NCBI RefSeq assembly: GCF_016887565.1
Contig: NZ_CP069396.1
Location: forward strand, 12,010,001-12,074,000
DNA: 64,000 nt
From: Archangium violaceum
Lineage (GTDB): Bacteria > Myxococcota > Myxococcia > Myxococcales > Myxococcaceae
Reading direction: 5' to 3'
A model generated the notes under the pieces. It ran no database searches. It was not told the DNA's origin and was given only the letters and a program-made list of their open reading frames with translations. A program made the position numbers and the translations under genes. Positions within the stretch are counted from its first letter, which is position 1. Each line of letters opens with the position of its first letter. Shown here piece by piece: positions 24,691-33,346 of this stretch.

Positions 24691-25590
24691 ACGCGGTGGG
24701 AAGGAGAAGAGAGGAAAGCGCGCCGAGAAATCCCCCCGCCTCCACCGCTCCGCCGCCTCTCGGAACACCGCGACAAAGGCCCGGTACTGCTCGCGTAGCT
24801 CCTTCAACGCCTGACGCGTGGAGGCATGCCCCACTGGCCGCGGGCTGCGCTTGAGGTGCTCGGGCCGGGTATGCGGGTGCTGTGCTCGCACAGCCCGTTC
24901 CCCCAACGCAGGCGTACCCCGTCCTCGGGCCTCGGCTTCCACCTCCTCCAGAAGATTTCGCACCGCCCGCTGCCTCTCCTCCTCTCCCAGTCCTTTCCAA
25001 CACGGCAGGGGCGCCACCTCCAACTCCACTGGCTCGGCCCACTCCTCGGCGAAGCGCCCCTCCCCCGCCGTCATGTCCTCGCTGCCCCGTTTGCTCCAGC
25101 GCTTCGTCCAGTTGAACCACCGGAACAGCCGCCGCGCCGGTCCCAACAACTGCGGCAGACACGTGAGGCCCGGCCACTCGGTGCACTTCTCCACCAACCC
25201 CTCCTTCACCCCATGGGCCAACACGTAGCGCAGCCGTCCCACCAGTGCCTCGTCGTCCAGCACCGGCTCCGCCGAGTAGCGCCTCTCCCAGAAGCCTCCA
25301 TTCCAGTCCACCAGCTGCCCCACCTTCCTGGAGAGGTTGGCGCGCAGGTACTGCATGAAGCTGGCGAGCGCCGCTCCCCGAGCCCACACCAACAGGTGGA
25401 AGTGGTTGGAGGCGAAGGTGAAGGCGTGCAGCCTCACGCAGCCGGCGCTCTGCCGCACGGCTCTCGCCAGCACGCCCCCCACCACCTCGTTCATCTCCGC
25501 GCCAGGTCGCAGCAGCAGCCTCCCCTGGAAGCACCTGGACGTGACGAAGTAGTAGCCCTCCTCCTGGAACATCCTCAGCGGCCAGCCCAT
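24658..25590 (-). CDS. REP-associated tyrosine transposase (RAYT, IS200-like Y1)
   Basis: A 310-residue single-strand DNA transposase. The HUH motif is H63-F-H65 in SNHFHLLVWA, and the catalytic tyrosine is Y81 in YLRANLSRKVG. The preceding FVTSRCFQGRLLLRP and following WNGGFWERRYSAEPV and YVLAHGVKEGLV are family hallmarks. A long basic C-terminal extension follows the Y1 domain. The ATG at 25,590 has a GGAGGGAG site. Its stop lies inside a tandem repeat array, and an inverted copy of the repeat lies 132 bp upstream of the start, so the gene is bracketed by probable substrate repeats. Confidence 0.9.
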   Translation of the reverse strand: MGWPLRMFQEEGYYFVTSRCFQGRLLLRPGAEMNEVVGGVLARAVRQSAGCVRLHAFTFASNHFHLLVWARGAALASFMQYLRANLSRKVGQLVDWNGGFWERRYSAEPVLDDEALVGRLRYVLAHGVKEGLVEKCTEWPGLTCLPQLLGPARRLFRWFNWTKRWSKRGSEDMTAGEGRFAEEWAEPVELEVAPLPCWKGLGEEERQRAVRNLLEEVEAEARGRGTPALGERAVRAQHPHTRPEHLKRSPRPVGHASTRQALKELREQYRAFVAVFREAAERWRRGDFSARFPLFSFPPRVVPGRAAQIL

Positions 25591-25721
25591 CCCTCTCCCT
25601 CCATACCGTACCGGCCGCGAGGTCGATGCACTCCGCAGGCCATCCGCAAGTCCTTGGAAAGACTTGGAGACCGCGAGATTCACCCGTCCACGCCGAGTCG
25701 CGTTCGCGTCCCGCTTATCGA

Positions 25722-25741
25722 GTTCTTTGACACCACCTCGG
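25722..25741 (-). repeat. inverted copy of the RAYT-flanking repeat
   Basis: GTTCTTTGACACCACCTCGG is the inverse of the array unit at 24,601-24,620, with three mismatches. With the array, it places opposite-facing copies on the two sides of the RAYT gene. Confidence 0.65.
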
Positions 25742-25803
25742 GCTGTACGCCCATCGTATCCTCGACATATCAGCCGGCCCCCCTGATTCGTTCGTCCGGC
25801 GCC

Positions 25804-25970
25804 CGGGCTGTCGTGTTAAAATGAAACCAGGGCCGGCGATGCAGTGGAGTCTGTATGCGCAAGGCAGTGCTGACGTGAAGACGTACAACGTCTCCGGGAG
25901 CATCTGGAAGAAGGGGAGCCGCGTCTTCGGCTCTTGCGCGGGCCACAGACTACGTCGTTGGCCCATGTAA
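25804..25970 (+). pseudogene. collapsed third copy of the lipoprotein gene family, with its promoter/leader
   Basis: The leader from 25,804 matches the leaders at 29,335 and 31,380, including TAAAAT at 25,817-25,822 and the GGAG ribosome site. The ATG at 25,854 starts MRKAVL and then jumps to a segment equal to that at about 31,600 in the second lipoprotein gene (DVKTYNVSGSIWKKGS...GSCAGH). About 130 bp, including the lipobox, is missing. A stop follows shortly after the junction. This is a 5' piece plus an internal piece with the middle deleted. Confidence 0.8.
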
Positions 25971-26015
25971 CCGATGGAAGGGTCTGGCCGGAGGCCCTCG
26001 TGGGGAGAATCCAAG

Positions 26016-29000
26016 ATGAAGCTGCTTCGCGGAAGCCTCGTGGGGTTCCTGGCGCTGCTGTTCCCGCTGCCGAGCCCCGGTGACACTGCATCGCCGTACC
26101 AGGGGCGGAGGCTCGCGGACATCAACTCCGATCCGTTGTCCTCGACCCCGACCGCGACCGCGGTGGTCGATGGGACGCTCTACTTCTCGTCACCGAGCCA
26201 GCGGGTCATCACGTCGGCGTACGGAGGCGACTACACCTCCGAGGCCCTGACGCCTCAGCTCTGGAAGAGTGATGGCACCCTGGAGGGCACCGCGCTCGTC
26301 AGGGACAATACCCAGACATCGCTCATGATCGGGCTCGATGGGTACCTCTACTTCCATGCATCAGGCGGGTGGAAGAAACTCCTCGGCTCCGCGGCCTTGG
26401 ACCTCTTCCCTCCCGGCGGGGAGATGCCACCCTCGAGCGTTGCGAGCCAGGATGTCGAGACATTGAATGGGGCGTTGTTCTTCACCTACACGTGGGGCCT
26501 CTCATACGGGCCCGCCATCAGCGACCTGGAGCCGTACAAGCTCGTCCCGGACAAGCTCGTCCCGACGGCGGATAGAATCTTGAAGGTCAAGGACATCATG
26601 CCGGGAGACAGCTCGTCGGAGCCCTCCGGATTCAAGAACGTGGGCGGTACCCTCTTCTTCGCCGCCTATGCTCAAAACCTCGGCCGTTCCGGCAGAGAGC
26701 TCTGGAAGAGCGACGGGACGGAGGCCGGCACCGTCCTGGTGCGGGACATCCGCCCAGGAACAGGCAGCTCGCTTCCCTCGATGCCGACGCGCGTGGGGAC
26801 GACGCTCTTCTTCCTGGCCAATGATGGAACCCATGGCGAGGAGTTGTGGAAGAGCGATGGGACGGAGGCCGGCACCGTCCTCGTCAAGGACCTCACTCCC
26901 GGCGGTTTCGGCGGGAGCGTCAAGGCGATGGAGGCCGTGGGGACGAGTCTCTTCCTGGTGCGCTCTGGCGAGAGCGGCCTGGAGCTGTGGAAGAGTGATG
27001 GGACGGAGAGCGGCACCGTTCTCCTCGGGAACTTCCACCCCGGAACTGGAAGTGCGAGCACCGGTTCACTGACCGCGGTGGGGACGACGCTCTTCTTCGT
27101 GGCCGATGATGGCACGCATGGCGCGGAGCTGTGGAAGAGCGACGGCACGATAGGCGGCACCGTCCTGGTGCGGGACATCCGCCCAGGTCCGGACGGAGCC
27201 GGGCTCCGGGACTCGAGGAATGTGAATGGGATGCTCTTCTTCGTGGCCGATGATGGCGCGCATGGCGCGGAGCTGTGGAAGAGCGACGGCACGGTAGGCG
27301 GCACCGTCCTGGTGCGGGACATCCGCCCGGGGCAGCCCGCATCGGCTCCCGTCAAACTGGTGGCCTCGGGCGACACGCTCCTCTTCTGGGCCGATGATGG
27401 CGTACATGGCTCGGAGCCGTGGAAGAGCGACGGCACGGAGGCCGGTACCACCCTCGTCCGCGACGTGGAGGCGCGGCCCGCGAGCTCGGTGCCCGGTGGC
27501 CTGGCCCGGGTGGGCCAGACGGTCTTCTTCCGGGCCAGGACGGAGACGCACGGCGAGGAGCTCTGGAAGACCGACGGAACGGAGTCCGGCACCGCCCTGG
27601 TGAAGGACATCTGCCCGGGCAGTGGGGCCTCCATTCCCAGGAATCTGGAGAACGTCGGTGGAACGCTCTTCTTCCTGGCCAGTGACTGCAGGAGTGGCTC
27701 GCGGCTGTGGAAGAGCGACGGAACGGAGGCGGGCACCGTCCCGCTCCTGGACATCCCCGGGAACATCGGACCCATGCGCGCCCTCAATGGGGTGCTCTAT
27801 CTGGTCGCTGGTGGTTACTTGTGTAAGAGCGATGTGACGAGGGAGGAAACCATCCTCGTCAAGGACATCTCCCCTGGTGGGCCGAGCGACTCGACGTCCA
27901 CGTTCCTGGGAGAGCTGGACGGGAAGCTCTTCTTCCCCGTCCGCAGATCCACCGGGGCCGGATTCTCGCTGGAGCTGTGGAAGACCGATGGGACGACGCT
28001 GGGCACCACCTCCGTCAAGACACTGGGGGCCGCTCTGGGCACTGTCACGGAGGGGTCGACCCTGAATGGGCTCCTGGTGTTCCCGGGCCCCGAGGGCCAA
28101 CTCTGGAAGAGTGATGGGACAGAGGCCGGGACGCTCCTGCTCAAGGATCTCTCCCCGGGAATGGGGGTCCGGGAGATGGTGAAGGTGGGCGACAGGATTT
28201 TCTTCAGCGCCAAGGGGACCTATTTCGACGCGCAGCTCTGGGTCACGGATGGGACGGAATCCGGGACGGTGCTGCTGAAGGCCATGTCTGAGATCAGCGA
28301 CCTGATGGAGCTGGGTGGGGAGGCTTACTTCCACGTGGGCTCGGAGCTCTGGGTCTCGGACGGCACGGTCGCGGGAACGGTCCCCGTGGTGAAGGGCGGT
28401 TTCGCGGGCCAGGTCATCCTGTCGATGTCGCGTGCCGGTGGCCGGCTCCTCATCGCGACGCGGAGCGTCGGAGGCAGCTGGCAGAGCAGCGGCCACTGCT
28501 GGATGAGTGATGGGACGGCCGCGGGGACGTTTCCCGTCGAGGGCCATTCCTCGTCCTTCGGGTACGACTGCGGCGTCCGGCTTGGCAACCAGCTCCTTCT
28601 TTCCGGCTGGGACCCGGCCCAGGGGCAGGAGCTCTGGACGGTGCCCCTGCCCGACTTCATTCGCTGCCCCGGCCCCTACATCGTGGAGGCGACATCCGCG
28701 ATGGGGGCGAGCGTGGCCTTCAGCCCCGCGCGGGTGGACGAGGAGCGTGAGCCACGTCCCTCGGTGCAGTACAGCGCTGCTCCAGGCTCCATCTTCCCGC
28801 TGGGAGTCACGGATGTCTCCGCTACCGCGGGTCCGGGCTTGAGTTGCACGTTCCCCATCACGGTGCGGGATACCACGGCGCCCACGGTGACCTGCCCGGC
28901 GGAGCAGACGGTGCTGGCGGCGCAGGCCCAGGGCGTGGCGGTGGAGTATCCCGCGGCGACGGTGTGGGACGCGGTCTCCACCCCGGAGGTGTCCTATAGC

Positions 29001-29249
29001 CAGCCTTCGGGCAGCACCTTCCCGGTGGGGAGGACCCTGGTCACGGTCTCGGCCAGGGACGCGGCGGGCAATACTTCCTCCTGTGAGTTCCACGTCCAGG
29101 TGACGGCTTCGGGAAGCTCCCAGCAGCCCTCTACCTCCATGAGCTGTGGAGGCTGCGGGTCGACCGGGCCTGGTGCGCTCGCCTGGCAGGTGCTGACCCT
29201 CGTAGCGCTCCTGGGTCGGGGTATGGGGATGGGACGGAGGAGAGGGTGA
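26016..29249 (+). CDS. ELWxxDGT-repeat surface protein with HYR domains and GC_trans_RRR-type tail
   Basis: A 1,077-residue exported protein. It starts at ATG 26,016 (GGGGAG at about 26,001) with a signal peptide (MKLLRGSLVGFLALLFPLPSPG). About 14 clear repeats of the form (E/Q)LWKSDGTxxGT, spaced about 50-65 residues, probably form a beta-propeller-like array; one unit (CKSDVTREET) is degenerate. Two HYR-like immunoglobulin domains follow (DFIRCPGPYIVEATSA..., DTTAPTVTCPAEQTVLAAQ...). The end is SCGGCGSTGPGALAW, a hydrophobic stretch and GRRRG. This Gly-Cys/TM/Arg tail is the sorting signal of myxobacterial surface proteins (TIGR03382 type). The ligand is unknown. Confidence 0.9.
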   Translation: MKLLRGSLVGFLALLFPLPSPGDTASPYQGRRLADINSDPLSSTPTATAVVDGTLYFSSPSQRVITSAYGGDYTSEALTPQLWKSDGTLEGTALVRDNTQTSLMIGLDGYLYFHASGGWKKLLGSAALDLFPPGGEMPPSSVASQDVETLNGALFFTYTWGLSYGPAISDLEPYKLVPDKLVPTADRILKVKDIMPGDSSSEPSGFKNVGGTLFFAAYAQNLGRSGRELWKSDGTEAGTVLVRDIRPGTGSSLPSMPTRVGTTLFFLANDGTHGEELWKSDGTEAGTVLVKDLTPGGFGGSVKAMEAVGTSLFLVRSGESGLELWKSDGTESGTVLLGNFHPGTGSASTGSLTAVGTTLFFVADDGTHGAELWKSDGTIGGTVLVRDIRPGPDGAGLRDSRNVNGMLFFVADDGAHGAELWKSDGTVGGTVLVRDIRPGQPASAPVKLVASGDTLLFWADDGVHGSEPWKSDGTEAGTTLVRDVEARPASSVPGGLARVGQTVFFRARTETHGEELWKTDGTESGTALVKDICPGSGASIPRNLENVGGTLFFLASDCRSGSRLWKSDGTEAGTVPLLDIPGNIGPMRALNGVLYLVAGGYLCKSDVTREETILVKDISPGGPSDSTSTFLGELDGKLFFPVRRSTGAGFSLELWKTDGTTLGTTSVKTLGAALGTVTEGSTLNGLLVFPGPEGQLWKSDGTEAGTLLLKDLSPGMGVREMVKVGDRIFFSAKGTYFDAQLWVTDGTESGTVLLKAMSEISDLMELGGEAYFHVGSELWVSDGTVAGTVPVVKGGFAGQVILSMSRAGGRLLIATRSVGGSWQSSGHCWMSDGTAAGTFPVEGHSSSFGYDCGVRLGNQLLLSGWDPAQGQELWTVPLPDFIRCPGPYIVEATSAMGASVAFSPARVDEEREPRPSVQYSAAPGSIFPLGVTDVSATAGPGLSCTFPITVRDTTAPTVTCPAEQTVLAAQAQGVAVEYPAATVWDAVSTPEVSYSQPSGSTFPVGRTLVTVSARDAAGNTSSCEFHVQVTASGSSQQPSTSMSCGGCGSTGPGALAWQVLTLVALLGRGMGMGRRRG

Positions 29250-29271
29250 GCGCGTTTTCGATGGAGCACGC

Positions 29272-29334
29272 TCAACCTCGCCGAGGGCGAGAACATCAGC
29301 ACCGACACCCGGCCACCGTGCGTGAGTACGTCCG
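29272..29334 (+). pseudogene. collapsed fragment of the NmrA-type reductase gene
   Basis: 29,272-29,306 matches 18,400-18,434 (CTCGCCGAGGGCGAGAACAT and flanks), and the next ~30 bp match 18,927-18,956 near the 3' end of the same gene (CCGGCCACCGTGCGTGAGTA). About 490 bp between them is absent. It lies in the spacer between the ELWxxDGT gene and the lipoprotein leader, and shares no reading frame with the parent across the join. Confidence 0.75.
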
Positions 29335-29389
29335 GAGCCTGGGCTATCGTGTAAAATGAAACCAGGGCCGGCGATGCAGTGGAGTCTGT
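29335..29389 (+). promoter_or_regulatory. shared promoter/leader of lipoprotein paralogue 1
   Basis: This leader is conserved at 25,804 and 31,380. TAAAAT at 29,352-29,357 after TCGTG fits an extended -10 element. GGAG at 29,381-29,384 is the ribosome site. The stretch GAAACCAGGGCCGGCGATGC between them is identical in all three copies, more than expected for neutral spacer. Confidence 0.5.
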
Positions 29390-31285
29390 ATGCGCAAGGC
29401 AGTGCTTCTGGCGATGGCCGTGCTGTTGGCGACGTTGGGTTGCAAACCGCATGACTCATGCCCGAGCAGTCAGGTCTGCGATGGCGATGGCGATGGCGAT
29501 GGCGATGGCGGAGTAGGCGATCCCGTCTGGGTGGATGAGCACATCTGGTTGAACGTGCAGCTGTACAACCTCACCGGGACCCTCCGGGGGGAGCTCCCCG
29601 TCACCCAACCCCTGGAGTGCTGGGAGGCAGGCCTGCGGGTCATCAACAAGACGACCGGATACGTTTTTGAACTCCCCATCACGTGTCAGACGTCCGGCAG
29701 TCACGAGTACAGGTGGGCGTTCCAGGCGAAGCTCCCCCCAGGAACCTACCGGGTGGAGCTGGAGCTCGACCACGTACCGTTTCTGCCCACTGGGCGCATC
29801 GAGCTCATCCCCTCCCTGGAGGTGAGCGCCGATCTCGCTCTCCAGTGGGTCGTCCCGACGAGCCATACGGTCTCCACGAACCTCCTGCACAACGGGGCGC
29901 CCCTGGTGGATGGGGCGTACAGGCTGCGCTTCTTCGACGTCTCGAGTGGAAGGCTGGTGCATGACGGCTCATCCTCGAAGCCCCCGGTCATCGCGTACGT
30001 CTTCCCGGGTACCTACCAGGTGACGCTCTCCTCGGACTGCACGTCCTCGCTGCCCTGTGGGGATCGGGTCGTCTTCCCCTCGCTCCTGGTGGACAAGGGC
30101 CTCGCTCTCACGGTGGAGCTCCAGAGCCACGCCGTATCCGGGCTCGTCCTGCACAATGGCGCGCCCTTCTCCGGCTCCACCTGCGATGCCCCACGCTCGA
30201 CCGTCATCTTCCGGGACACCTCGACTCGCAAGGAGCTCTCCATCCCCGTCACGTGCACACCCACCGGCGGGTGGCTCTTCAACGGGCGGGTGTACCCGGG
30301 CACGTACGAGGTCTGGCTCGACACGCGGGGAGGCTCCCGCCTGCCCGAGGGCCGGACTCTCCTCCTGCCGTCGTTCCAGGTGACGTCGGACCTCTCCGAC
30401 CTCACCCTGGACGTCAAGACCCATGCCCTCTCCGCCCGCTTCCACCCCAGCGGCTCCACCACCGATACGAGCTGCACCGAGGTCAGACCGCACCCATCCC
30501 CTGATCAGAGCCCCATCTACACCTTCTCCTATCTGGACCTCGAGGAGACGACGACGGGCGGGAAGGTGCGGCTGCCTTTTACCTGCCCGTCAGGCGTCGG
30601 CTGGTTCGTCTCCGGGCGGGTCTACCCGGGGACGTATCGCGCGGTGATGAACGCGCGGTGGGGCTCGAACCTGCCCTCCACGCCCTACACGGTGATTCCT
30701 TCGGTCCAGATCGGCTCGGATACCTCGCTCCCACCCCAGGACGTCAGGGCCTTCTTCGTGGGGGGCAGCATCCTGAAGCATGGCGCACGTATTGCCGACA
30801 CGACCTGCGACACCTCGGGGGGCTCCTCGGCGCTCTCCTCCTACGTCGATTTCGTCGATGAGGCCCGAGGCACCACCGAGTCCATCAAGATCCAATGCGC
30901 TGCGGGCTGGAATTTCGGCGGCAGGCTCTACCCGGGGACCTACAAGGTCCGCATCCGCGCCCACAGGCAGACCCGCCTTCACGACGGGACCCTGACCGTC
31001 CTCCCCTCGCTCGAGGTGGCCGCGGACAACCCAAGCATGGTGTTCGACCTGCGGCCTTCCACCCGCCTTGGGAACATCCGTTACCAGGGCGCTCCCTACA
31101 GCTGTGCCAGTACCTTGACCCTGCGAGAGCTCTCGACCGGCGATGAGCTGAACCTGGACATCCAGTGCTTGGGCAACAATCCCTCACAATTCTACGGCAC
31201 GGTGTACCCAGGGACCTACGAGATGACCTTGTGGAGCCTGAGCATGGGTCCGAACGTCGTGTTCCCACGGATACGGATCGAGTAG
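29390..31285 (+). CDS. repeat lipoprotein, paralogue 1
   Basis: A 631-residue lipoprotein. The signal MRKAVLLAMAVLLATLGC gives lipid Cys18. An Asp/Gly linker (VCDGDGDGDGDGG) is followed by six repeats of about 90 residues, each with hNGAP or similar, a paired-cysteine strand region (CTPTGGW..., CPSG...) and a closing (Y/F)PGTY(E/R/Q)V motif followed by LPSLEV. The repeats resemble carboxypeptidase-regulatory or SdrD_B-like beta-sandwich domains, so the protein is probably a cell-surface stalk. It ends RIRIE. It is followed by a second paralogue with the same leader. The role is unknown. Confidence 0.75.
   Translation: MRKAVLLAMAVLLATLGCKPHDSCPSSQVCDGDGDGDGDGGVGDPVWVDEHIWLNVQLYNLTGTLRGELPVTQPLECWEAGLRVINKTTGYVFELPITCQTSGSHEYRWAFQAKLPPGTYRVELELDHVPFLPTGRIELIPSLEVSADLALQWVVPTSHTVSTNLLHNGAPLVDGAYRLRFFDVSSGRLVHDGSSSKPPVIAYVFPGTYQVTLSSDCTSSLPCGDRVVFPSLLVDKGLALTVELQSHAVSGLVLHNGAPFSGSTCDAPRSTVIFRDTSTRKELSIPVTCTPTGGWLFNGRVYPGTYEVWLDTRGGSRLPEGRTLLLPSFQVTSDLSDLTLDVKTHALSARFHPSGSTTDTSCTEVRPHPSPDQSPIYTFSYLDLEETTTGGKVRLPFTCPSGVGWFVSGRVYPGTYRAVMNARWGSNLPSTPYTVIPSVQIGSDTSLPPQDVRAFFVGGSILKHGARIADTTCDTSGGSSALSSYVDFVDEARGTTESIKIQCAAGWNFGGRLYPGTYKVRIRAHRQTRLHDGTLTVLPSLEVAADNPSMVFDLRPSTRLGNIRYQGAPYSCASTLTLRELSTGDELNLDIQCLGNNPSQFYGTVYPGTYEMTLWSLSMGPNVVFPRIRIE
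29480..29509 (+). repeat. (GATGGC)5 microsatellite in the lipoprotein linker
   Basis: Five perfect GATGGC units encode the Asp-Gly linker just after the lipid cysteine. The second paralogue has a shorter, interrupted version at about 31,521-31,553. Because the unit is 6 bp, length change would alter the linker without frameshift. Confidence 0.85.
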
Positions 31286-31379
31286 GCCCACCGGCAGCCG
31301 CCTGGTGCTGGCCGCACCCGAGGCCGGTGCTGAATTCCTCACATCTCTTCCGCGCACTCGCTCGGGCTGGAGCCGGCCG

Positions 31380-31432
31380 CCTGGGCTGTCGTGTCAAAAT
31401 GAAACCAGGGCCGGCGATGCAGTGGAGTCCCT
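31380..31432 (+). promoter_or_regulatory. shared promoter/leader of lipoprotein paralogue 2
   Basis: Third copy of the leader, with CAAAAT at 31,395-31,400 in the -10 position and GGAG shortly before the ATG at 31,433. Having its own leader suggests each paralogue is transcribed separately. Confidence 0.5.
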
Positions 31433-33346
31433 ATGAGCAAGGCAGTGCTTCTGGCGATGGCCGTGCTGTTGACGACGTTGGGTTGCAAACCGCATGACTC
31501 GTGCCCGAACGGTCAGGTCTGCGATGGCAATGGCAATGACGATGGCGATGGCGGAGTGAGCGATCCCGTCTGGGAGGGTGGGCACACCTGGTTGGACGTG
31601 AAGCTGTACAACCTCACCGGGACCTTCTGGAACGATGGGAAGCACTTCTCCGGGTTTTGCGCGGGCTCCGAATTGTGGTTCATCGACCAGACGACCGGAC
31701 ACGAGTTGCCCGGCTCCATCAGCTGCAAGAGCGATACGGGTGGTCGTCCCCTCGGGTCGTGGTACTTCTCGACGAGGCTCCCCCCGGGAGCCTACCGGGT
31801 GGAGCTGTATGTACGATCTCCGCTGACTCTGCCCGCTGGGCGCATCGTACTCATACCGTCCCTGGAGGTGAGCTCCGACATGGAGTTCCGGCTGGACATC
31901 CCGCTCCATACGGTCTCCACGAACCTCCTGTACAACGGGGCGCCCCTGGTGGATGGGGCGTACAGGCTGCGCTTCTTCGACGTCTCGAGTGGAAGGCTGG
32001 TGCATGACGGCTCATCCTCGAAGTCCCCGGTCACCTCGAGCATCCTCCCGGGCACCTACCAGGTGGCGCTCTCCTCGGACTGCACGCCCTCGCTGCCCTG
32101 TGGGGATCGGGTCGTCTTCCCCTCGCTCCTGGTGGACAAGGGCCTCGCTCTCACGGTGGAGCTCCAGAGCCACGCCGTGTCCGGGCTCGTCCTGCACAAT
32201 GGCGCGCCCTTCTCCGGCTCCACCTGCGATGCCCCACGCTCGACCGTCATCTTCCGGGACACCTCGACTCGCAAGGAGCTCTCCATCCCCGTCACGTGCA
32301 CACCCACCGGCGGGTGGCTCTTCAACGGGCGGGTGTACCCGGGCACGTACGAGGTCTGGCTCGACACGCGGGGAGGCTCCCGCCTGCCCGAGGGCCGGAC
32401 TCTCCTCCTGCCGTCGTTCCAGGTGACGTCGGACCTCTCCGACCTCACCCTGGACGTCAAGACCCATGCCCTCTCCGCCCGCTTCCACCCCAGCGGCTCC
32501 ACCACCGATACGAGCTGCACCGAGGTCAGACCGCACCCATCCCCTGATCAGAGCCCCATCTACACCTTCTCCTATCTGGACCTCGAGGAGACGACGACGG
32601 GCGGGAAGGTGCGGCTGCCTTTTACCTGCCCGTCAGGCCTCGGCTGGTTCGTCTCCGGGCGGGTCTACCCGGGGACGTATCGCGCGGTGATGAACGCGCG
32701 GCGGGGCTCGAACCTGCCCCCCACGCCCTACACGGTGATTCCTTCGGTCCAGATCGGCTCGGATACCTCGCTCCCACCGCAGGACGTCACGACCTTCTTC
32801 GTGGGGGGCAGCATCCTGAGCCATGGCGAGCAACTGGGAAAGACCTGCGACAACCGATGGGGCGGCACCGACGTGCCTCACTCCTACATCGATTTCGTCG
32901 ACGAGGCCCGGGGCACCACCGAGACCACCATCATCCAATGTGACACGAGTTGGGAGTTCGGCAGCCGGCTCTACCCGGGGACCTACAAGGTCCGCCTCCG
33001 CCCTCAGGAGTCCCTCCACTACGGGACCCTGACCCTCATCCCCTCGCTCGAGGTGACGGCGGACCATCCAGACATGGTCACCGATCTGCGGCCTGCCATC
33101 CGCTATGGGAACATCCGTTACAACGGCGAGCCCCTCATCGGCAACAACTGCGCCAGTACCGTGAACCTGCGAGAGCTCTCGACCGGCAGCGAGCTCAAAC
33201 TGCGCATCACCTGTTCGAGCACCCAGCCCGCGCAATTCAGTGGCGTGGTGTACCCAGGGACCTACGAGGTGACCGTGACGGAGGGAGTATTCCGGCCGAG
33301 TCAGTACGTCGTGTTCCCTCGGATACGGATTGAAGAGGGGAGTTGA
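31433..33346 (+). CDS. repeat lipoprotein, paralogue 2
   Basis: A 637-residue lipoprotein (MSKAVLLAMAVLLTTLGC, lipid Cys18) with the same six-repeat layout as paralogue 1. From about 32,090 to 32,800 it is nearly base-identical to 30,045-30,770 of paralogue 1, whereas the first 140 and last 170 codons have diverged strongly; this is the signature of gene conversion. The end differs from paralogue 1: after RIRIE it reads EGS and stops inside the right copy of the 510-bp direct repeat, so that repeat was joined exactly at this 3' end. Confidence 0.75.
   Translation: MSKAVLLAMAVLLTTLGCKPHDSCPNGQVCDGNGNDDGDGGVSDPVWEGGHTWLDVKLYNLTGTFWNDGKHFSGFCAGSELWFIDQTTGHELPGSISCKSDTGGRPLGSWYFSTRLPPGAYRVELYVRSPLTLPAGRIVLIPSLEVSSDMEFRLDIPLHTVSTNLLYNGAPLVDGAYRLRFFDVSSGRLVHDGSSSKSPVTSSILPGTYQVALSSDCTPSLPCGDRVVFPSLLVDKGLALTVELQSHAVSGLVLHNGAPFSGSTCDAPRSTVIFRDTSTRKELSIPVTCTPTGGWLFNGRVYPGTYEVWLDTRGGSRLPEGRTLLLPSFQVTSDLSDLTLDVKTHALSARFHPSGSTTDTSCTEVRPHPSPDQSPIYTFSYLDLEETTTGGKVRLPFTCPSGLGWFVSGRVYPGTYRAVMNARRGSNLPPTPYTVIPSVQIGSDTSLPPQDVTTFFVGGSILSHGEQLGKTCDNRWGGTDVPHSYIDFVDEARGTTETTIIQCDTSWEFGSRLYPGTYKVRLRPQESLHYGTLTLIPSLEVTADHPDMVTDLRPAIRYGNIRYNGEPLIGNNCASTVNLRELSTGSELKLRITCSSTQPAQFSGVVYPGTYEVTVTEGVFRPSQYVVFPRIRIEEGS

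Noticed and set aside
24826-25824. Plus-strand 332-codon frame
   Set aside because: It is antisense to the RAYT gene with its HUH and Tyr motifs.
27066-29459. Minus-strand 797-codon frame
   Set aside because: Antisense of the ELWxxDGT repeats; its repeat appearance is only the mirror of that array.
29480-29509. CRISPR-like or regulatory repeat
   Set aside because: It is a 6-bp microsatellite in frame within the lipoprotein linker.
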